Origin: an uncultured Pseudomonadota bacterium
GTDB taxonomy: Bacteria > Pseudomonadota > Gammaproteobacteria > Steroidobacterales > Steroidobacteraceae
DNA: 64,000 nt
NCBI GenBank assembly: GCA_903884105.1
Contig: CAISDJ010000024.1
Span: forward strand, 1 to 64,000
Reading direction: 5' to 3'
The notes under the pieces are model-generated. The model ran no database searches, was not told the origin of the DNA, and saw only the letters and a list, made by a program, of their open reading frames with translations. Numbering within the stretch: position 1 is the first letter of the stretch; each line of letters starts with the position of its first letter. Shown here one piece after another: positions 25,489 to 34,319 of this stretch. The position numbers and the translations under genes were made by a program.

Positions 25489-27141
25489 CTAGCGGCATTC
25501 GAAGCTGGCAGCCAGCTTCTCATCGCCTCCCTGGTAGCGGGCCACCTTCGGGTACGAGCACAATGGCCGCGAAATCCCGGGCATCTCCGCGGTACCGCTG
25601 GCCTCGATGCGGGTTGGCGCGTCACCCTTCTCGACCCAGCGCTCGATGGCGCCCAGCCCATCGAAGGCATCTGTCGCCGGCCCGCCCCCGCAATGGTTCA
25701 TGCCGGGCACCAGGAACAGCCGTGCAAAGTCATCCGCCTTCGCGCCGTGCTTCGCCTTGACACGCTGGATGTAGTCCATCGACTCGGCGGCCGAGAAGAT
25801 CGGATCCGCGAGGCCGTGGATCATCAGCAGCTTGCCACCATGCTTGCGATAGGCGGCGAGGTCGACATCGTCCGCGGCATTGTAGATGGCAGCAAACGCC
25901 TTGAGGCGCGCGGGATCGCGATCGAAGTTGAAGTTCAGCATGTTGAGCGACGGATCGGCCGGCGTCGCGAACTCATAGCCGACTGCGCCCGAGATCAGCG
26001 CGGCGTGAATGGAATTGGGCGTCCCGGTCGTCGACGTGCCCAGTGTCCATGCGCGCCAGCCTGCGCCCGTGATGCCGGGATCCCACGGCCAGCGGTAGTA
26101 CAACGCTTCACCCGCGCTGGTCCGCGGGCCCGCCATCATGGCGGCCAGCGCGTCCGCCTGTTCCGGCTTGAGGCACGCACCCGTATTGCTGGCGTTGCAC
26201 TTGAGCTCGTCCGTGTTGATGCGGCAATTCGAGTCCTGCACCAGCCCGTCCTTGAGGCCATCCAGTGCGTCGCACTTCGCGAGCACATGGTTCGCCACGA
26301 CCTTGAGGTCGGCTGGCGTGAACGACTGCGACAGGACGCGCTGGCCGTCGGCACCCGCAGGCGCGACACTCTGGAAGCGCTGCGTCGTCCATGCCGCCGC
26401 GATGCTCGCACCGGACGCGACGCGCATGGCAGGCGCGATCGCGATGATGCCGTCGAAATAGTCGGGGAAGCGCTGCGAGAACATCATGCCCTGGCGACCG
26501 CCACCGGAGCAGCCGATGAAGTAACTCTTGTCGGGCCGGTTGCCGTAGTAGTCGGCGATGATCGCCTTCGCGGTGACAGCGGTTCGATCGTGAGCATGGT
26601 AGGCATGGTCGATGCGCGCCTGGTTCTCGAGGCCGAACAGCGGCTCGCCTCCCTGGTGCCCCGCATCCGTCGTGACAGCGGCATAGCCGCGCTGCAGGGC
26701 GTTGTCCTGCGCACCCAGCGCGCCGGAGTTGTTGCCATATGCTGGTCTGGCGAAGCCGTCGTTGCCGCCGCCGCCCTGGTACAGGAAGCGATGGGTCCAC
26801 GCGCTCGGCAAGCGCAGCTCGAAGCCGGTGTAATACGGCTTGCCATCCGTACCGACGCGCTCGTCGATGCGTCCGTGCACGATGCAGTGCTCGGGCAACG
26901 GAGTGCCGACTGCAGTGTTGCCGTTGCGCGGCCGTTCGGTGCCGGCGGGGACCCACTTCGCGTCGGTGATGCGTACGCCCGGCAAGCTGGTACTGGCCAG
27001 TGCCGCACAGCGCTCCGCGCTGACAACAGCAATGGAAGCCTTCGCCGGTTCATCGACGGCGCCCGCGCAGCCCGCGAGCAGCGCGACGCCAATGGCAACG
27101 GGAAGGGCCTTGCGATTCCAGCGCGATGGAGTGGTGCTCAT
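25489..27141 (-). CDS. Tannase/feruloyl esterase family hydrolase, lipoprotein
   Basis: A 550-residue secreted alpha/beta hydrolase. The leader ends in a lipobox LLAGC (Cys25). The mature part shows FRYLYQGGGG-like RFLYQGGGGNDGF, the nucleophile elbow GCSGGGRQG (near residue 211), the lid region with paired cysteines typical of tannases, GKLLMIHGLADPIFS with the acid, and the catalytic His in PGMNHCGGGP. This order matches the tannase/feruloyl esterase family (PF07519), which cleaves aromatic acids from esters outside the cytosol. A paralogue lies directly upstream. With the fcs, MFS and beta-oxidation genes it should feed hydroxycinnamate or gallate-type acids to the cell. Confidence 0.9.
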   Translation of the reverse strand: MSTTPSRWNRKALPVAIGVALLAGCAGAVDEPAKASIAVVSAERCAALASTSLPGVRITDAKWVPAGTERPRNGNTAVGTPLPEHCIVHGRIDERVGTDGKPYYTGFELRLPSAWTHRFLYQGGGGNDGFARPAYGNNSGALGAQDNALQRGYAAVTTDAGHQGGEPLFGLENQARIDHAYHAHDRTAVTAKAIIADYYGNRPDKSYFIGCSGGGRQGMMFSQRFPDYFDGIIAIAPAMRVASGASIAAAWTTQRFQSVAPAGADGQRVLSQSFTPADLKVVANHVLAKCDALDGLKDGLVQDSNCRINTDELKCNASNTGACLKPEQADALAAMMAGPRTSAGEALYYRWPWDPGITGAGWRAWTLGTSTTGTPNSIHAALISGAVGYEFATPADPSLNMLNFNFDRDPARLKAFAAIYNAADDVDLAAYRKHGGKLLMIHGLADPIFSAAESMDYIQRVKAKHGAKADDFARLFLVPGMNHCGGGPATDAFDGLGAIERWVEKGDAPTRIEASGTAEMPGISRPLCSYPKVARYQGGDEKLAASFECR

Positions 27142-27163
27142 GGTTCTGTCCTTGGCTGATTCG

Positions 27164-28867
27164 TTACGGGCGCTTGCAGCTGAAGCTCGACGCCTTTTCC
27201 ATGTCGCCCTTGCCGTCGTAGCGAGCGACTTGCGGATACGGACACAGCGGGCGCGACCGGTCTGCGGCCCAGCCGGCGGGCAGCTCGGGATTTACGCCGG
27301 CCGGATTGCCGGCACCGCGCGCTGTCGCGACGATGGCCTCGGGGGCCTGACCCTTCTCGACCCAGTCCACCAGCGACGTGAGCATGTCGAACTGGTCGGC
27401 TGCGATGCCGCCACGGCAGTGGTTCATGCCGGGAACTTCGTAGAATCGCGCGAAGGCACTGGCGTCACCACGGCTCGACTTGCGCAGGCCGTCGTACCAC
27501 GCCGCCGTATCGTTCGACGAGAAGATCGGATCACTGGTGCCGTGATAGACGAGCAGCTTGCCGCCCGTGCGTTTCAGGTCCGCCATCTGCGTGGCATTGG
27601 GCGGTGTCATGAACGACATCGACGCTTCGTTGTAAGGCGCAGCCGTTGCGAAGATCTTCGGGCCGTCGCGATTGACGTCGAAGCCCAGCGCGAAACCCCG
27701 CATGTCCCGCAGCGTCGATGCCGGTGCCGGCGGTGACTGGAAGATAAACGCCATCGCGGGCGGATCGCGGTTCGTCACCGACGCCACGAACTTCCAATCG
27801 GCCCAGTTGGCTCCAGGAATGCCGGCATCGAACGGGAACGAAGGAGACAGCGGTTTGCCCTTCGCATCGCGGACGCCGGCAAACAGCTTGCCGATGACGT
27901 CCTTCTGGTCCTTGGTCAGGCACGTCCCGTCGCGTCCCGCAGCACAGGTGGGCACGTCGCGGCCAAGGCTGAAGGTCTTCTGGCATTGGGCCGTCGACTG
28001 GATGAGGCCGTCCTTCGCGCCGTCCAGCGCGTCGCACTTGGCCAGCACGGCATTGGCCACCAGTTGACGCTCGGGCAACGTGAAGCCGCTCTCCAGGTCC
28101 TGCGATGTCGCCACTCGTGAGTATTGCTGCACGGCATAGAGCTGCGCGAGCGCGGCCTGCGGCAGGTTGAAGCCGGGATCGCCTGCGAGGAAGCCGTCGT
28201 ACTGGTCGGCATAGCGCGCTGCCGCGACCAGCACATGCCGGCCGCCGTTGCTGCACCCGCCGATGTACGAGAAATCGGGATCCTTGTCGTAGGCCGAGCG
28301 GATCAGTGCCTTCGCCATCGGCGTGAGCGAGCCCACCGCCTGGTAGCCGTAATCGAGCCGCGCCTGCGGATCGAGGCCGAACAGCGGATTCTGCTGCCCC
28401 GAGTGTCCTGCATCGGAGCTGATCACCGCGAAGCCCTGGGCGAGTGCATTGGTGTCTGCAGCCCCGCCGTTGACTGCACCGAAGGCCGGAATGACGGCAC
28501 CGTCGATGCCACCGTTACCCTGGTACAGGAAGCGGCCATTCCAGTCGACCGGCAGCCGCATCTCGAAGCCGATTGCGTAGGTCTGCCCGTCCACCGGACT
28601 CACGCGCTCATTCATCTTGCCGGTCACCAGGCAGTGTGCCCCGATGGGCCGGCCGGATACCGATGCAGTGCCGCCGGGAACCACGGTGGCCCCCTGCAGG
28701 GAGGTCTGCGGAAAGCTGAAGCGCGTCGGGAGTTCCGCGCAGCTGCGGATGACGGCAGGCAGCGCCGGACTGCGCTGAACAGGAGGCGTCGCGGCCTCGG
28801 TGGTTGCCCATCCCGCCAGCGACGTTGCAATCGCCGCACCCAGTAGCAATGCCGGTTGTCTGGTCAT
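27164..28867 (-). CDS. Tannase/feruloyl esterase family hydrolase, second copy
   Basis: A 567-residue paralogue of the preceding gene, 22 bases upstream of it and in the same direction. It has a conventional signal peptide (ending near TEAATPP) rather than a lipobox. It keeps RFLYQGNGGIDG, the nucleophile elbow GGCSNGGRHV, KLLVYHGTSDPIFS and the catalytic GMNHCRGG. Elbow and lid differ from the neighbour, suggesting different ester substrates and a soluble periplasmic or released location versus a membrane-tethered one. The two probably arose by tandem duplication followed by divergence. Exact substrate is not determinable. Confidence 0.9.
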   Translation of the reverse strand: MTRQPALLLGAAIATSLAGWATTEAATPPVQRSPALPAVIRSCAELPTRFSFPQTSLQGATVVPGGTASVSGRPIGAHCLVTGKMNERVSPVDGQTYAIGFEMRLPVDWNGRFLYQGNGGIDGAVIPAFGAVNGGAADTNALAQGFAVISSDAGHSGQQNPLFGLDPQARLDYGYQAVGSLTPMAKALIRSAYDKDPDFSYIGGCSNGGRHVLVAAARYADQYDGFLAGDPGFNLPQAALAQLYAVQQYSRVATSQDLESGFTLPERQLVANAVLAKCDALDGAKDGLIQSTAQCQKTFSLGRDVPTCAAGRDGTCLTKDQKDVIGKLFAGVRDAKGKPLSPSFPFDAGIPGANWADWKFVASVTNRDPPAMAFIFQSPPAPASTLRDMRGFALGFDVNRDGPKIFATAAPYNEASMSFMTPPNATQMADLKRTGGKLLVYHGTSDPIFSSNDTAAWYDGLRKSSRGDASAFARFYEVPGMNHCRGGIAADQFDMLTSLVDWVEKGQAPEAIVATARGAGNPAGVNPELPAGWAADRSRPLCPYPQVARYDGKGDMEKASSFSCKRP

Positions 28868-28900
28868 CCGTCCTCCCCCTCGTATCCCACTCGTTCTTGA

Positions 28901-29776
28901 TTACTTGCGCGGCTGTCCCAGCCCGAGCGCACGGATCGCGTTTTCTTTCAGGATCAGGTCGTGGACTTCGGGCTTGAAGCCCGCATCCTTGAAGTCGCTG
29001 ATCCAGCGGTCCGGCGTGATCAGCGGGAAATCGGACCCGAACAGCATCTTGGTCTTGAGCTGCTTGTTCGCATATTGCACCAGCTGCGGCGGAAAGTATT
29101 TCGGCGACCAGCCCGACAGATCGATGAAGACATTCGGCTTGTGCAGGCAGACCGACAATGCCTCGTCCTGCCACGGCCACGACGGATGCGCGATGATGAT
29201 CGTGAGGCCGGGGAAATCGGCCGCCACGTCGTCGAGGTGCATCGGGTTCGAATATTTGAGCCGCAGGCCGCCACCGCCCGGCATACCGGTGCCCATGCCG
29301 GAATGCCCGCTGTGAAACAGCGCCGGCAGCCCTGCCTCGGCAATCGCCTCGTACATCGGATAGGCCATGCGGTCGTTCGGAAAGAAGCCCTGCATCGTCG
29401 GATGGAACTTGAAGCCGCGGATACCGTGGTCCTTGATCAGCGTGCGGATCTCGCGCACGCCCATCTTGCCCTTGTGCGGATCGACGCTGCCGAACGCGAG
29501 CATGATGTCCTGGTTGGCCATGGCCGCCTCGGCGACCTCGTCGTTCGGAATACGGCGCACGCCGGTCTGGAACTCCGAGTCCACCGGGAACATGACGAGG
29601 CCGATCTTGCGCTCACGGTAATAGGCAATCGTCTCCGCGATGGTCGGCCGCTTGCCGGCCTTGAAGTACTGGCTGGCGGCGTCCTCGAACGGCTTGCCGT
29701 ATTCGTCCGGCTCGTGACGGCAAGACACTTCGGCATGGGTGTGCACGTCGATGGCGACGAGGTCTTCGATCTTCAT
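28901..29776 (-). CDS. Amidohydrolase family 2 protein
   Basis: A 291-residue cytosolic TIM-barrel metalloenzyme of the ACMSD-like amidohydrolase_2 group (PF04909), which holds decarboxylases and hydrolases of aromatic breakdown. Visible metal motifs are IDVHTHAEVS near the N-terminus, GFKFHPTMQGFFPND, ALFHSGHSG, IIIAHPSWPW and LFGSDFPLITPD at the C-terminal end. The start is ATG 29776, whose ATG overlaps the TGA of the upstream bifunctional enzyme by four bases, so they are translationally coupled. In context it likely acts on a product of side-chain shortening of a phenolic acid, for example as a decarboxylase. That is inference. Confidence 0.85.
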   Translation of the reverse strand: MKIEDLVAIDVHTHAEVSCRHEPDEYGKPFEDAASQYFKAGKRPTIAETIAYYRERKIGLVMFPVDSEFQTGVRRIPNDEVAEAAMANQDIMLAFGSVDPHKGKMGVREIRTLIKDHGIRGFKFHPTMQGFFPNDRMAYPMYEAIAEAGLPALFHSGHSGMGTGMPGGGGLRLKYSNPMHLDDVAADFPGLTIIIAHPSWPWQDEALSVCLHKPNVFIDLSGWSPKYFPPQLVQYANKQLKTKMLFGSDFPLITPDRWISDFKDAGFKPEVHDLILKENAIRALGLGQPRK

Positions 29777-31911
29777 GACTTGGTCCCGTTGCTCTGTTGT
29801 TCCGCATCCCACTGCGCCAGTGTCTTGCCTTCGCGCACCAGCTTCTCGAGCAGCGGCGCGGGCTGCCAGTGCATCGGGCCGAACCGGGCCTGGTACTTCA
29901 GGATGCCTTCGTACAGGATCTTGAGGCCGATCGTGTCGGCATGGAACATCGGGCCGCCACGGTAACGCGGAAATCCGTAACCCGAGGTCCACACCACATC
30001 GACGTCGCTGGCCCGCATCGCCACCCCTTCCTCCAGGATGCGCAATCCTTCGTTGAGCAGCGGATACAGGCATCGCTCGATGATCTCCTCCGGCGTGTGG
30101 CCACACGGCTTGATGCCGAGCTTCTCGGCCCGCGCGCGCAGGATGGCGATGGCCTCGGGGTCGTCGAGCCGGGCGCGATTGCCCGGCTCGTAGCGGTAAT
30201 AGCCCTTGCCATTCTTCTGGCCCAGCCGGCCCGCCTCATGCAATGCGAAGTCTGCCTGGTAGTAAGCAGGATCAGGCGGAAAGCGATCGGCATTCGCCTT
30301 GTGGACGTTCACGCCCACCTCGATGCCGGCCATGTCGAATACCGCCAGGATGCCCATCGCCATGCCCCACCCTTCAAGCGCGCCGTCCACTTCGCGGGGG
30401 TTTGCGCCTTCCAGCACCATGGCCTCCGCTTCGCGGGCATAGCCTTCCATCATGCGATTGCCGATGAACCCGTAGCAGACCCGCGCCAGCACCGGCGTCT
30501 TGCGCAGCGGCTTGGCCATCTCGAGCACGGTGCGGATCACCTGCGGCGAGGTGCGTCGCGTGCGCACGACTTCAAGCAGTGGCATCACGTTGGCGGGCGA
30601 GAAGAAGTGCATGCCGATCACGCTCTCCGGGCGGCTGACGGCATCGGCAATCAGCTCGATGTCGAGCGTCGACGTGTTGGTGGCCAGCACCGCGCCCGGC
30701 TTCACGACCTTGTCGAGCTGCTCGAAGATGCTCTTCTTCAGGTCCATGCTCTCGAACACCGCCTCGATGACGACGTCGGCATTCGCGAGCGAAGCATAGT
30801 CGAGCGAGCCGGTGATCAGGCCCATCCGCTGCGCCTTGTCGGCTTCGGTGATGCGGCCGCGCTTGACCATCGAATCGTAGGTCTGTCCAATGACACCGAG
30901 GCCCCGCGCCAGCCCTTCGTCGCTGGCGTCGACGATCACGACGGGAATGCCGGCATTCGCAAAACAGATCGCGATGCCGCCGCCCATCGTGCCGGCACCG
31001 ATCACGCCTGCTTGCTTGACCGTGGCAGCCCGGACGTCGGCCGGAATGCCCGGCACTTTGCGCGTTGCCCGCTCGGCGAAGAAGACATGGACGGCCCCGC
31101 GCGACTCCACCGTCAGTTTGGCCTGGTTGACGAGTTCGGTTTCGTACTCGAGGCCTTGGGCAAACGGCAGCCGCACGGACGCGGTGATGGCTTCGATGGC
31201 CGTATGGGGTGCCTTCCGGTTCGGATACTGCTTGGCCGCCAGCTGCTTGCAGCGTTCGACGATCGCAGGCGTCGCCGTGGACGGATCGACCGGCCGCTCG
31301 GAGGTCCGTCGCGGTCCATTGCCCGCCGCGACCAGCGCCTTCAGGTGGTCGAGCGCGGCGGCAGCGAGATCGCCCTCCAACACGGCATCGAGGAACCCGG
31401 CCTGCATCGCGGCCGCCGTATCGACCGGCTTCGCTCCCAGCACGAGGTCAAGGGTCTTTTCGACGCCAATCAGGCGAGGCATGCGCTGCGTGCCGCCTGC
31501 ACCGGGGATGATGCCCAACGTCACTTCAGGCAGACCGAAGCGGGTGCCGGGCGCAGCCACGCGGTAGTGGCAGGCGAGCGCGATTTCGAGCCCACCTCCC
31601 ATGACCGTGCCGTGCATGGCGACGACGACGGGCACGGTCAGCGCCTCGAAGCGTCCGAACAGCAGGCGATATTCAACTTCCTTCGGGGGGCCAGCGAACT
31701 CGCCGATGTCCGCGCCCGAAAAGAAAGTGCTGCCTTCACAACGCAGCAGGACGCCCTTGAGGCCGGAGCGCCGGTCCACCGCATCGAGCGCTGCAGCGAG
31801 CCCCACACGCACGCCGGCGTCGATGGTGTTCACTGGCGGGTTGTTCACCGTGATGACCGCAAACTCACCCGCAGCGCCTGCGGTGCTGACGGTCACGATT
31901 TCCTTATTCAT
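29773..31911 (-). CDS. Bifunctional enoyl-CoA hydratase / 3-hydroxyacyl-CoA dehydrogenase
   Basis: A 712-residue FadB/FadJ-like protein catalysing hydration and then NAD-dependent oxidation of acyl-CoA. The N-terminal crotonase domain (1-190) has the oxyanion-hole FFSGADIGEF and both catalytic glutamates, Glu109 (GGGLEIAL) and Glu129 (LPEVTLGIIPGAGG). The dehydrogenase starts with the Rossmann loop GAGTMGGG (305-312), with GMHFFSPANVMPLLEVV carrying the catalytic His. Two C-terminal helical domains follow. No thiolase gene is adjacent. Next to fcs and an aromatic-acid carrier, it probably shortens the propenoyl side chain of CoA-activated hydroxycinnamates rather than fatty acids. It overlaps the amidohydrolase gene by four bases. 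Confidence 0.92.
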   Translation of the reverse strand: MNKEIVTVSTAGAAGEFAVITVNNPPVNTIDAGVRVGLAAALDAVDRRSGLKGVLLRCEGSTFFSGADIGEFAGPPKEVEYRLLFGRFEALTVPVVVAMHGTVMGGGLEIALACHYRVAAPGTRFGLPEVTLGIIPGAGGTQRMPRLIGVEKTLDLVLGAKPVDTAAAMQAGFLDAVLEGDLAAAALDHLKALVAAGNGPRRTSERPVDPSTATPAIVERCKQLAAKQYPNRKAPHTAIEAITASVRLPFAQGLEYETELVNQAKLTVESRGAVHVFFAERATRKVPGIPADVRAATVKQAGVIGAGTMGGGIAICFANAGIPVVIVDASDEGLARGLGVIGQTYDSMVKRGRITEADKAQRMGLITGSLDYASLANADVVIEAVFESMDLKKSIFEQLDKVVKPGAVLATNTSTLDIELIADAVSRPESVIGMHFFSPANVMPLLEVVRTRRTSPQVIRTVLEMAKPLRKTPVLARVCYGFIGNRMMEGYAREAEAMVLEGANPREVDGALEGWGMAMGILAVFDMAGIEVGVNVHKANADRFPPDPAYYQADFALHEAGRLGQKNGKGYYRYEPGNRARLDDPEAIAILRARAEKLGIKPCGHTPEEIIERCLYPLLNEGLRILEEGVAMRASDVDVVWTSGYGFPRYRGGPMFHADTIGLKILYEGILKYQARFGPMHWQPAPLLEKLVREGKTLAQWDAEQQSNGTKS

Positions 31912-31924
31912 TCCATTTCCCTCT

Positions 31925-32410
31925 TCATTCAGTCAGCAGGTCAAGCAAGTGCAGCAACTGGTCGCGTCCGGCGGCGCCCAGGCGTCTCGCAATGGCAGTC
32001 TCGGCACTGCGCAGCGCGTCCGCTGCCTTGCGCAACAGGCGGCGACCGTCCACCGTCAGCACCAGGGCATTCGATCGGCGATCCGCAGCGACTGCCTGAC
32101 GCTCGACGATACCCCGCTCTTCGAGCACGTTGATCAGCGTGACCAGGTTGGCGCGCTGGATACCGAGCGCGGTGCAGACCTCACCCTGCGTGATCCCGGG
32201 AGTGCGTTCGATGAGCGTCAATACGCCCACCTGTCCCGGCCGCAATTCAAGATCACTGAGTTCATGGGTCACCTTCGCGAAGATGGCGAGCTGGGCCCGG
32301 CGCAGCCGATAACCCACCGACTGCTCGAGCAGTCCCATGTCGAACAGTTCAGCTTCAGCATCCGAGGACCGCTTCCGCACTGCAGCCCCGTCCCGGCGAA
32401 TCGCCATCAA
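31925..32410 (-). CDS. MarR family transcriptional regulator
   Basis: A 161-residue winged-helix regulator. It shows LLEQSVGYRLRRAQLAIFAK in the dimerisation helix, LRPGQVGVLTLIERTPGITQ, the recognition helix QRANLVTLINVLEERGIVER and the wing AADRRSNALVLTVDG, then a C-terminal dimer helix. The gene sits inside the catabolic cluster, 13 bases from the bifunctional enzyme and 43 from fcs, all on the minus strand. MarR proteins in such clusters (for example FerC and CouR types) typically repress until a hydroxycinnamoyl-CoA binds. That mode is likely but inferred. A candidate operator lies at 36215-36229 upstream of the cluster. Confidence 0.92.
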   Translation of the reverse strand: MMAIRRDGAAVRKRSSDAEAELFDMGLLEQSVGYRLRRAQLAIFAKVTHELSDLELRPGQVGVLTLIERTPGITQGEVCTALGIQRANLVTLINVLEERGIVERQAVAADRRSNALVLTVDGRRLLRKAADALRSAETAIARRLGAAGRDQLLHLLDLLTE

Positions 32411-32453
32411 TCCCTCTCCTCAAGAATCAGTACGCCGCAGCGATCCGCTGGAT

Positions 32454-34319
32454 TCAGGGCGTCGCGACACAGATCACGGCGGGCCCCGGTTCGCGCGCAT
32501 ACAGCGCTTCGACGAGGTTCGCGCGATTGTCGAGCACGGCACGCTGGTTGATCGTGCCCTTGTCGGTCAGTTCGCCGTTGCCGAGTGCGGGCGGGCTATC
32601 GAGCACGAGCGCACGCGCAATGCTGGTTGAGCCTCCCGGGTGGTCCACCGCGAAGCGATCGAGGCGACGCTGCAGTTCTGCGCGCAGTTCCGGCAATTGC
32701 GCCAGCTGCGCCGCGCCGAGATCGGCAGGGAGATGCGGCAAGTACGCCGCACAGCCGCGTGCGTCGGGAATCAGGAGCGCGCCGAGCCCATCGCGATTCA
32801 GGCCCGCAATCACGACGTCAAGGCACAGCGGAGACAAGGCTGTCAGCAGTGCGGCACGCAACGGCCCGACGCTGACCCACGTTCCCGACGACAGTTTGAA
32901 GTCCTCGGCGATGCGTCCATCGAACATCAGGCCGGCCGCAGGATCGTCCGTGTTGGCAAAGCGCACGGCATCGCCCATGCGGTACCAGCCTTCCCCGTCA
33001 TACGCGGCTGCTGTTCGCTCGGCATCGCGCCAGTAGCCCGGCGTGACCATCGGTCCACGCACGCGGAGCTCGAGCTTGCCGTTCACTGGAACGAGCTTGA
33101 CCAGGCAACCGGCGGCCGGCAGCCCGATGAAACCCGCGCGACTCGTGTTCGTGGCGAACGTGACGCTGGGCGCCGTCTCCGTCGCACCGATGCCGTTGAT
33201 CATCGGGACAGTTTCGCCCCGCTCCCGGCGAGACACCTCGAGGTACCCATTCCACACTTCCTGCGACAGCCCGGCCGCTGCGACGAAGGTCGTCCTCAGC
33301 CGCTTGAAGAAGCTTTCGCGGAGCGCGGAGTCCTGCTGCAGGAAGGGCAGCAGGACTTCGTAGCCGCGCGGCACGTTGAGATAGACAGTGGGAGAGACTT
33401 CGCAGAGGTTGCGGACCGTCTCCTTGATGCCGGCCGGGGTCGGCTTGCCGTAGTCGATGTAGTACGTGCCGCCGTTCATCAGGACGATGCCGATGTTGTG
33501 ACTGCCGCCGAACACGTGGTTCCAGGGCAGCCAGTCCACGAGCACAGGCGGCTCCTTCTCCAGGAACGGCATCGCCTGCAGCAGCGTCGCCTGATTGCTC
33601 ATCAGCATGCGATGCGTGGTGACCACCGCCTTGGGATTGCCCGTGGATCCCGACGTCAGCAGGAACTTGACGATCGAGTCCGGACCCACACGCGCGTGAG
33701 CGGCATCCGCGGCCGCGACGTCGTCCGACGACAGGTCTGCCAGCGCAGTACTGGTTCGACCGAACTCCCGCCCGGTGAGGGTGACCCACTCCCTGTCGCT
33801 GTCCGCGTCGCCGGCGTGCACGGCTTCTACCGCACGCTGGTACTCGGGGCCGCCGAACACGGCAATCAGACCGGGCGTCAACAGCGACAGCACGTACTGC
33901 AGCCGCCCGAGGGCGCCTTCGGTCAGCGAATAGGCAGGCGAGACGGGGACGTATGGAATGCCGACATACATGGCGGCAAGCGCGAGCAGCTGGTGCTCGA
34001 TACTGCTGCCGGAAAGAATGGCGATGGGCCGATCCGGCGAAAGCCGTCTGGCCAGCAGACCGGCGCCCATCCTCCGGACCATCGCGAGCGCCTCGGCATA
34101 ACTGACCCGCACCCACTCGCCTTGTGGTCCGCGCTGCGCAATGAAGGTGCGATCCGGCGCCGCGCTTGCCCAATGTACGAGCCGATCCGTCACGCGCGCC
34201 GGGCAGTCGCGCATCTTTCCCTTGGGCTCCATCAGCCACGCGCCATCCGCCTGCAGCGTGACCGTGCAGTCGTAGGGCGGATCAGCCGTCATTGGCAGGT
34301 CAGTCAGCGGCTTGGGCAT
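32454..34319 (-). CDS. fcs: Feruloyl-CoA synthase (AMP-forming)
   Basis: Activates ferulate and related hydroxycinnamates to CoA thioesters with ATP. The 621-residue protein carries RVTDRLVHWASAAPDRTFIA at the N-terminus and PYVPVSPAYSL. The AMP-binding P-loop is LLTSGSTGNPKAVV (near residue 230), followed by DWLPWNHVFGGSHN, and NGIGATETAPSVTF. The C-terminal MFDGRIAEDFKLSSGTWV replaces the more common GRxKD pattern, as in feruloyl-CoA synthases. These blocks match the Fcs subgroup better than general acyl-CoA synthetases. ATG 34319 overlaps the MFS gene by 20 bases; ATG 34292 is an alternative. It is part of the MFS-fcs-marR-bifunctional enzyme operon. Confidence 0.88.
   Translation of the reverse strand: MPKPLTDLPMTADPPYDCTVTLQADGAWLMEPKGKMRDCPARVTDRLVHWASAAPDRTFIAQRGPQGEWVRVSYAEALAMVRRMGAGLLARRLSPDRPIAILSGSSIEHQLLALAAMYVGIPYVPVSPAYSLTEGALGRLQYVLSLLTPGLIAVFGGPEYQRAVEAVHAGDADSDREWVTLTGREFGRTSTALADLSSDDVAAADAAHARVGPDSIVKFLLTSGSTGNPKAVVTTHRMLMSNQATLLQAMPFLEKEPPVLVDWLPWNHVFGGSHNIGIVLMNGGTYYIDYGKPTPAGIKETVRNLCEVSPTVYLNVPRGYEVLLPFLQQDSALRESFFKRLRTTFVAAAGLSQEVWNGYLEVSRRERGETVPMINGIGATETAPSVTFATNTSRAGFIGLPAAGCLVKLVPVNGKLELRVRGPMVTPGYWRDAERTAAAYDGEGWYRMGDAVRFANTDDPAAGLMFDGRIAEDFKLSSGTWVSVGPLRAALLTALSPLCLDVVIAGLNRDGLGALLIPDARGCAAYLPHLPADLGAAQLAQLPELRAELQRRLDRFAVDHPGGSTSIARALVLDSPPALGNGELTDKGTINQRAVLDNRANLVEALYAREPGPAVICVATP

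Noticed and set aside
25381-27159. 592-codon plus-strand open reading
   Set aside because: Antisense of the tannase-family gene; no domains and arginine-rich shadow composition.
29797-32133. 778-codon plus-strand open reading
   Set aside because: Antisense of the bifunctional beta-oxidation enzyme, whose domains and catalytic residues are clear on the minus strand.
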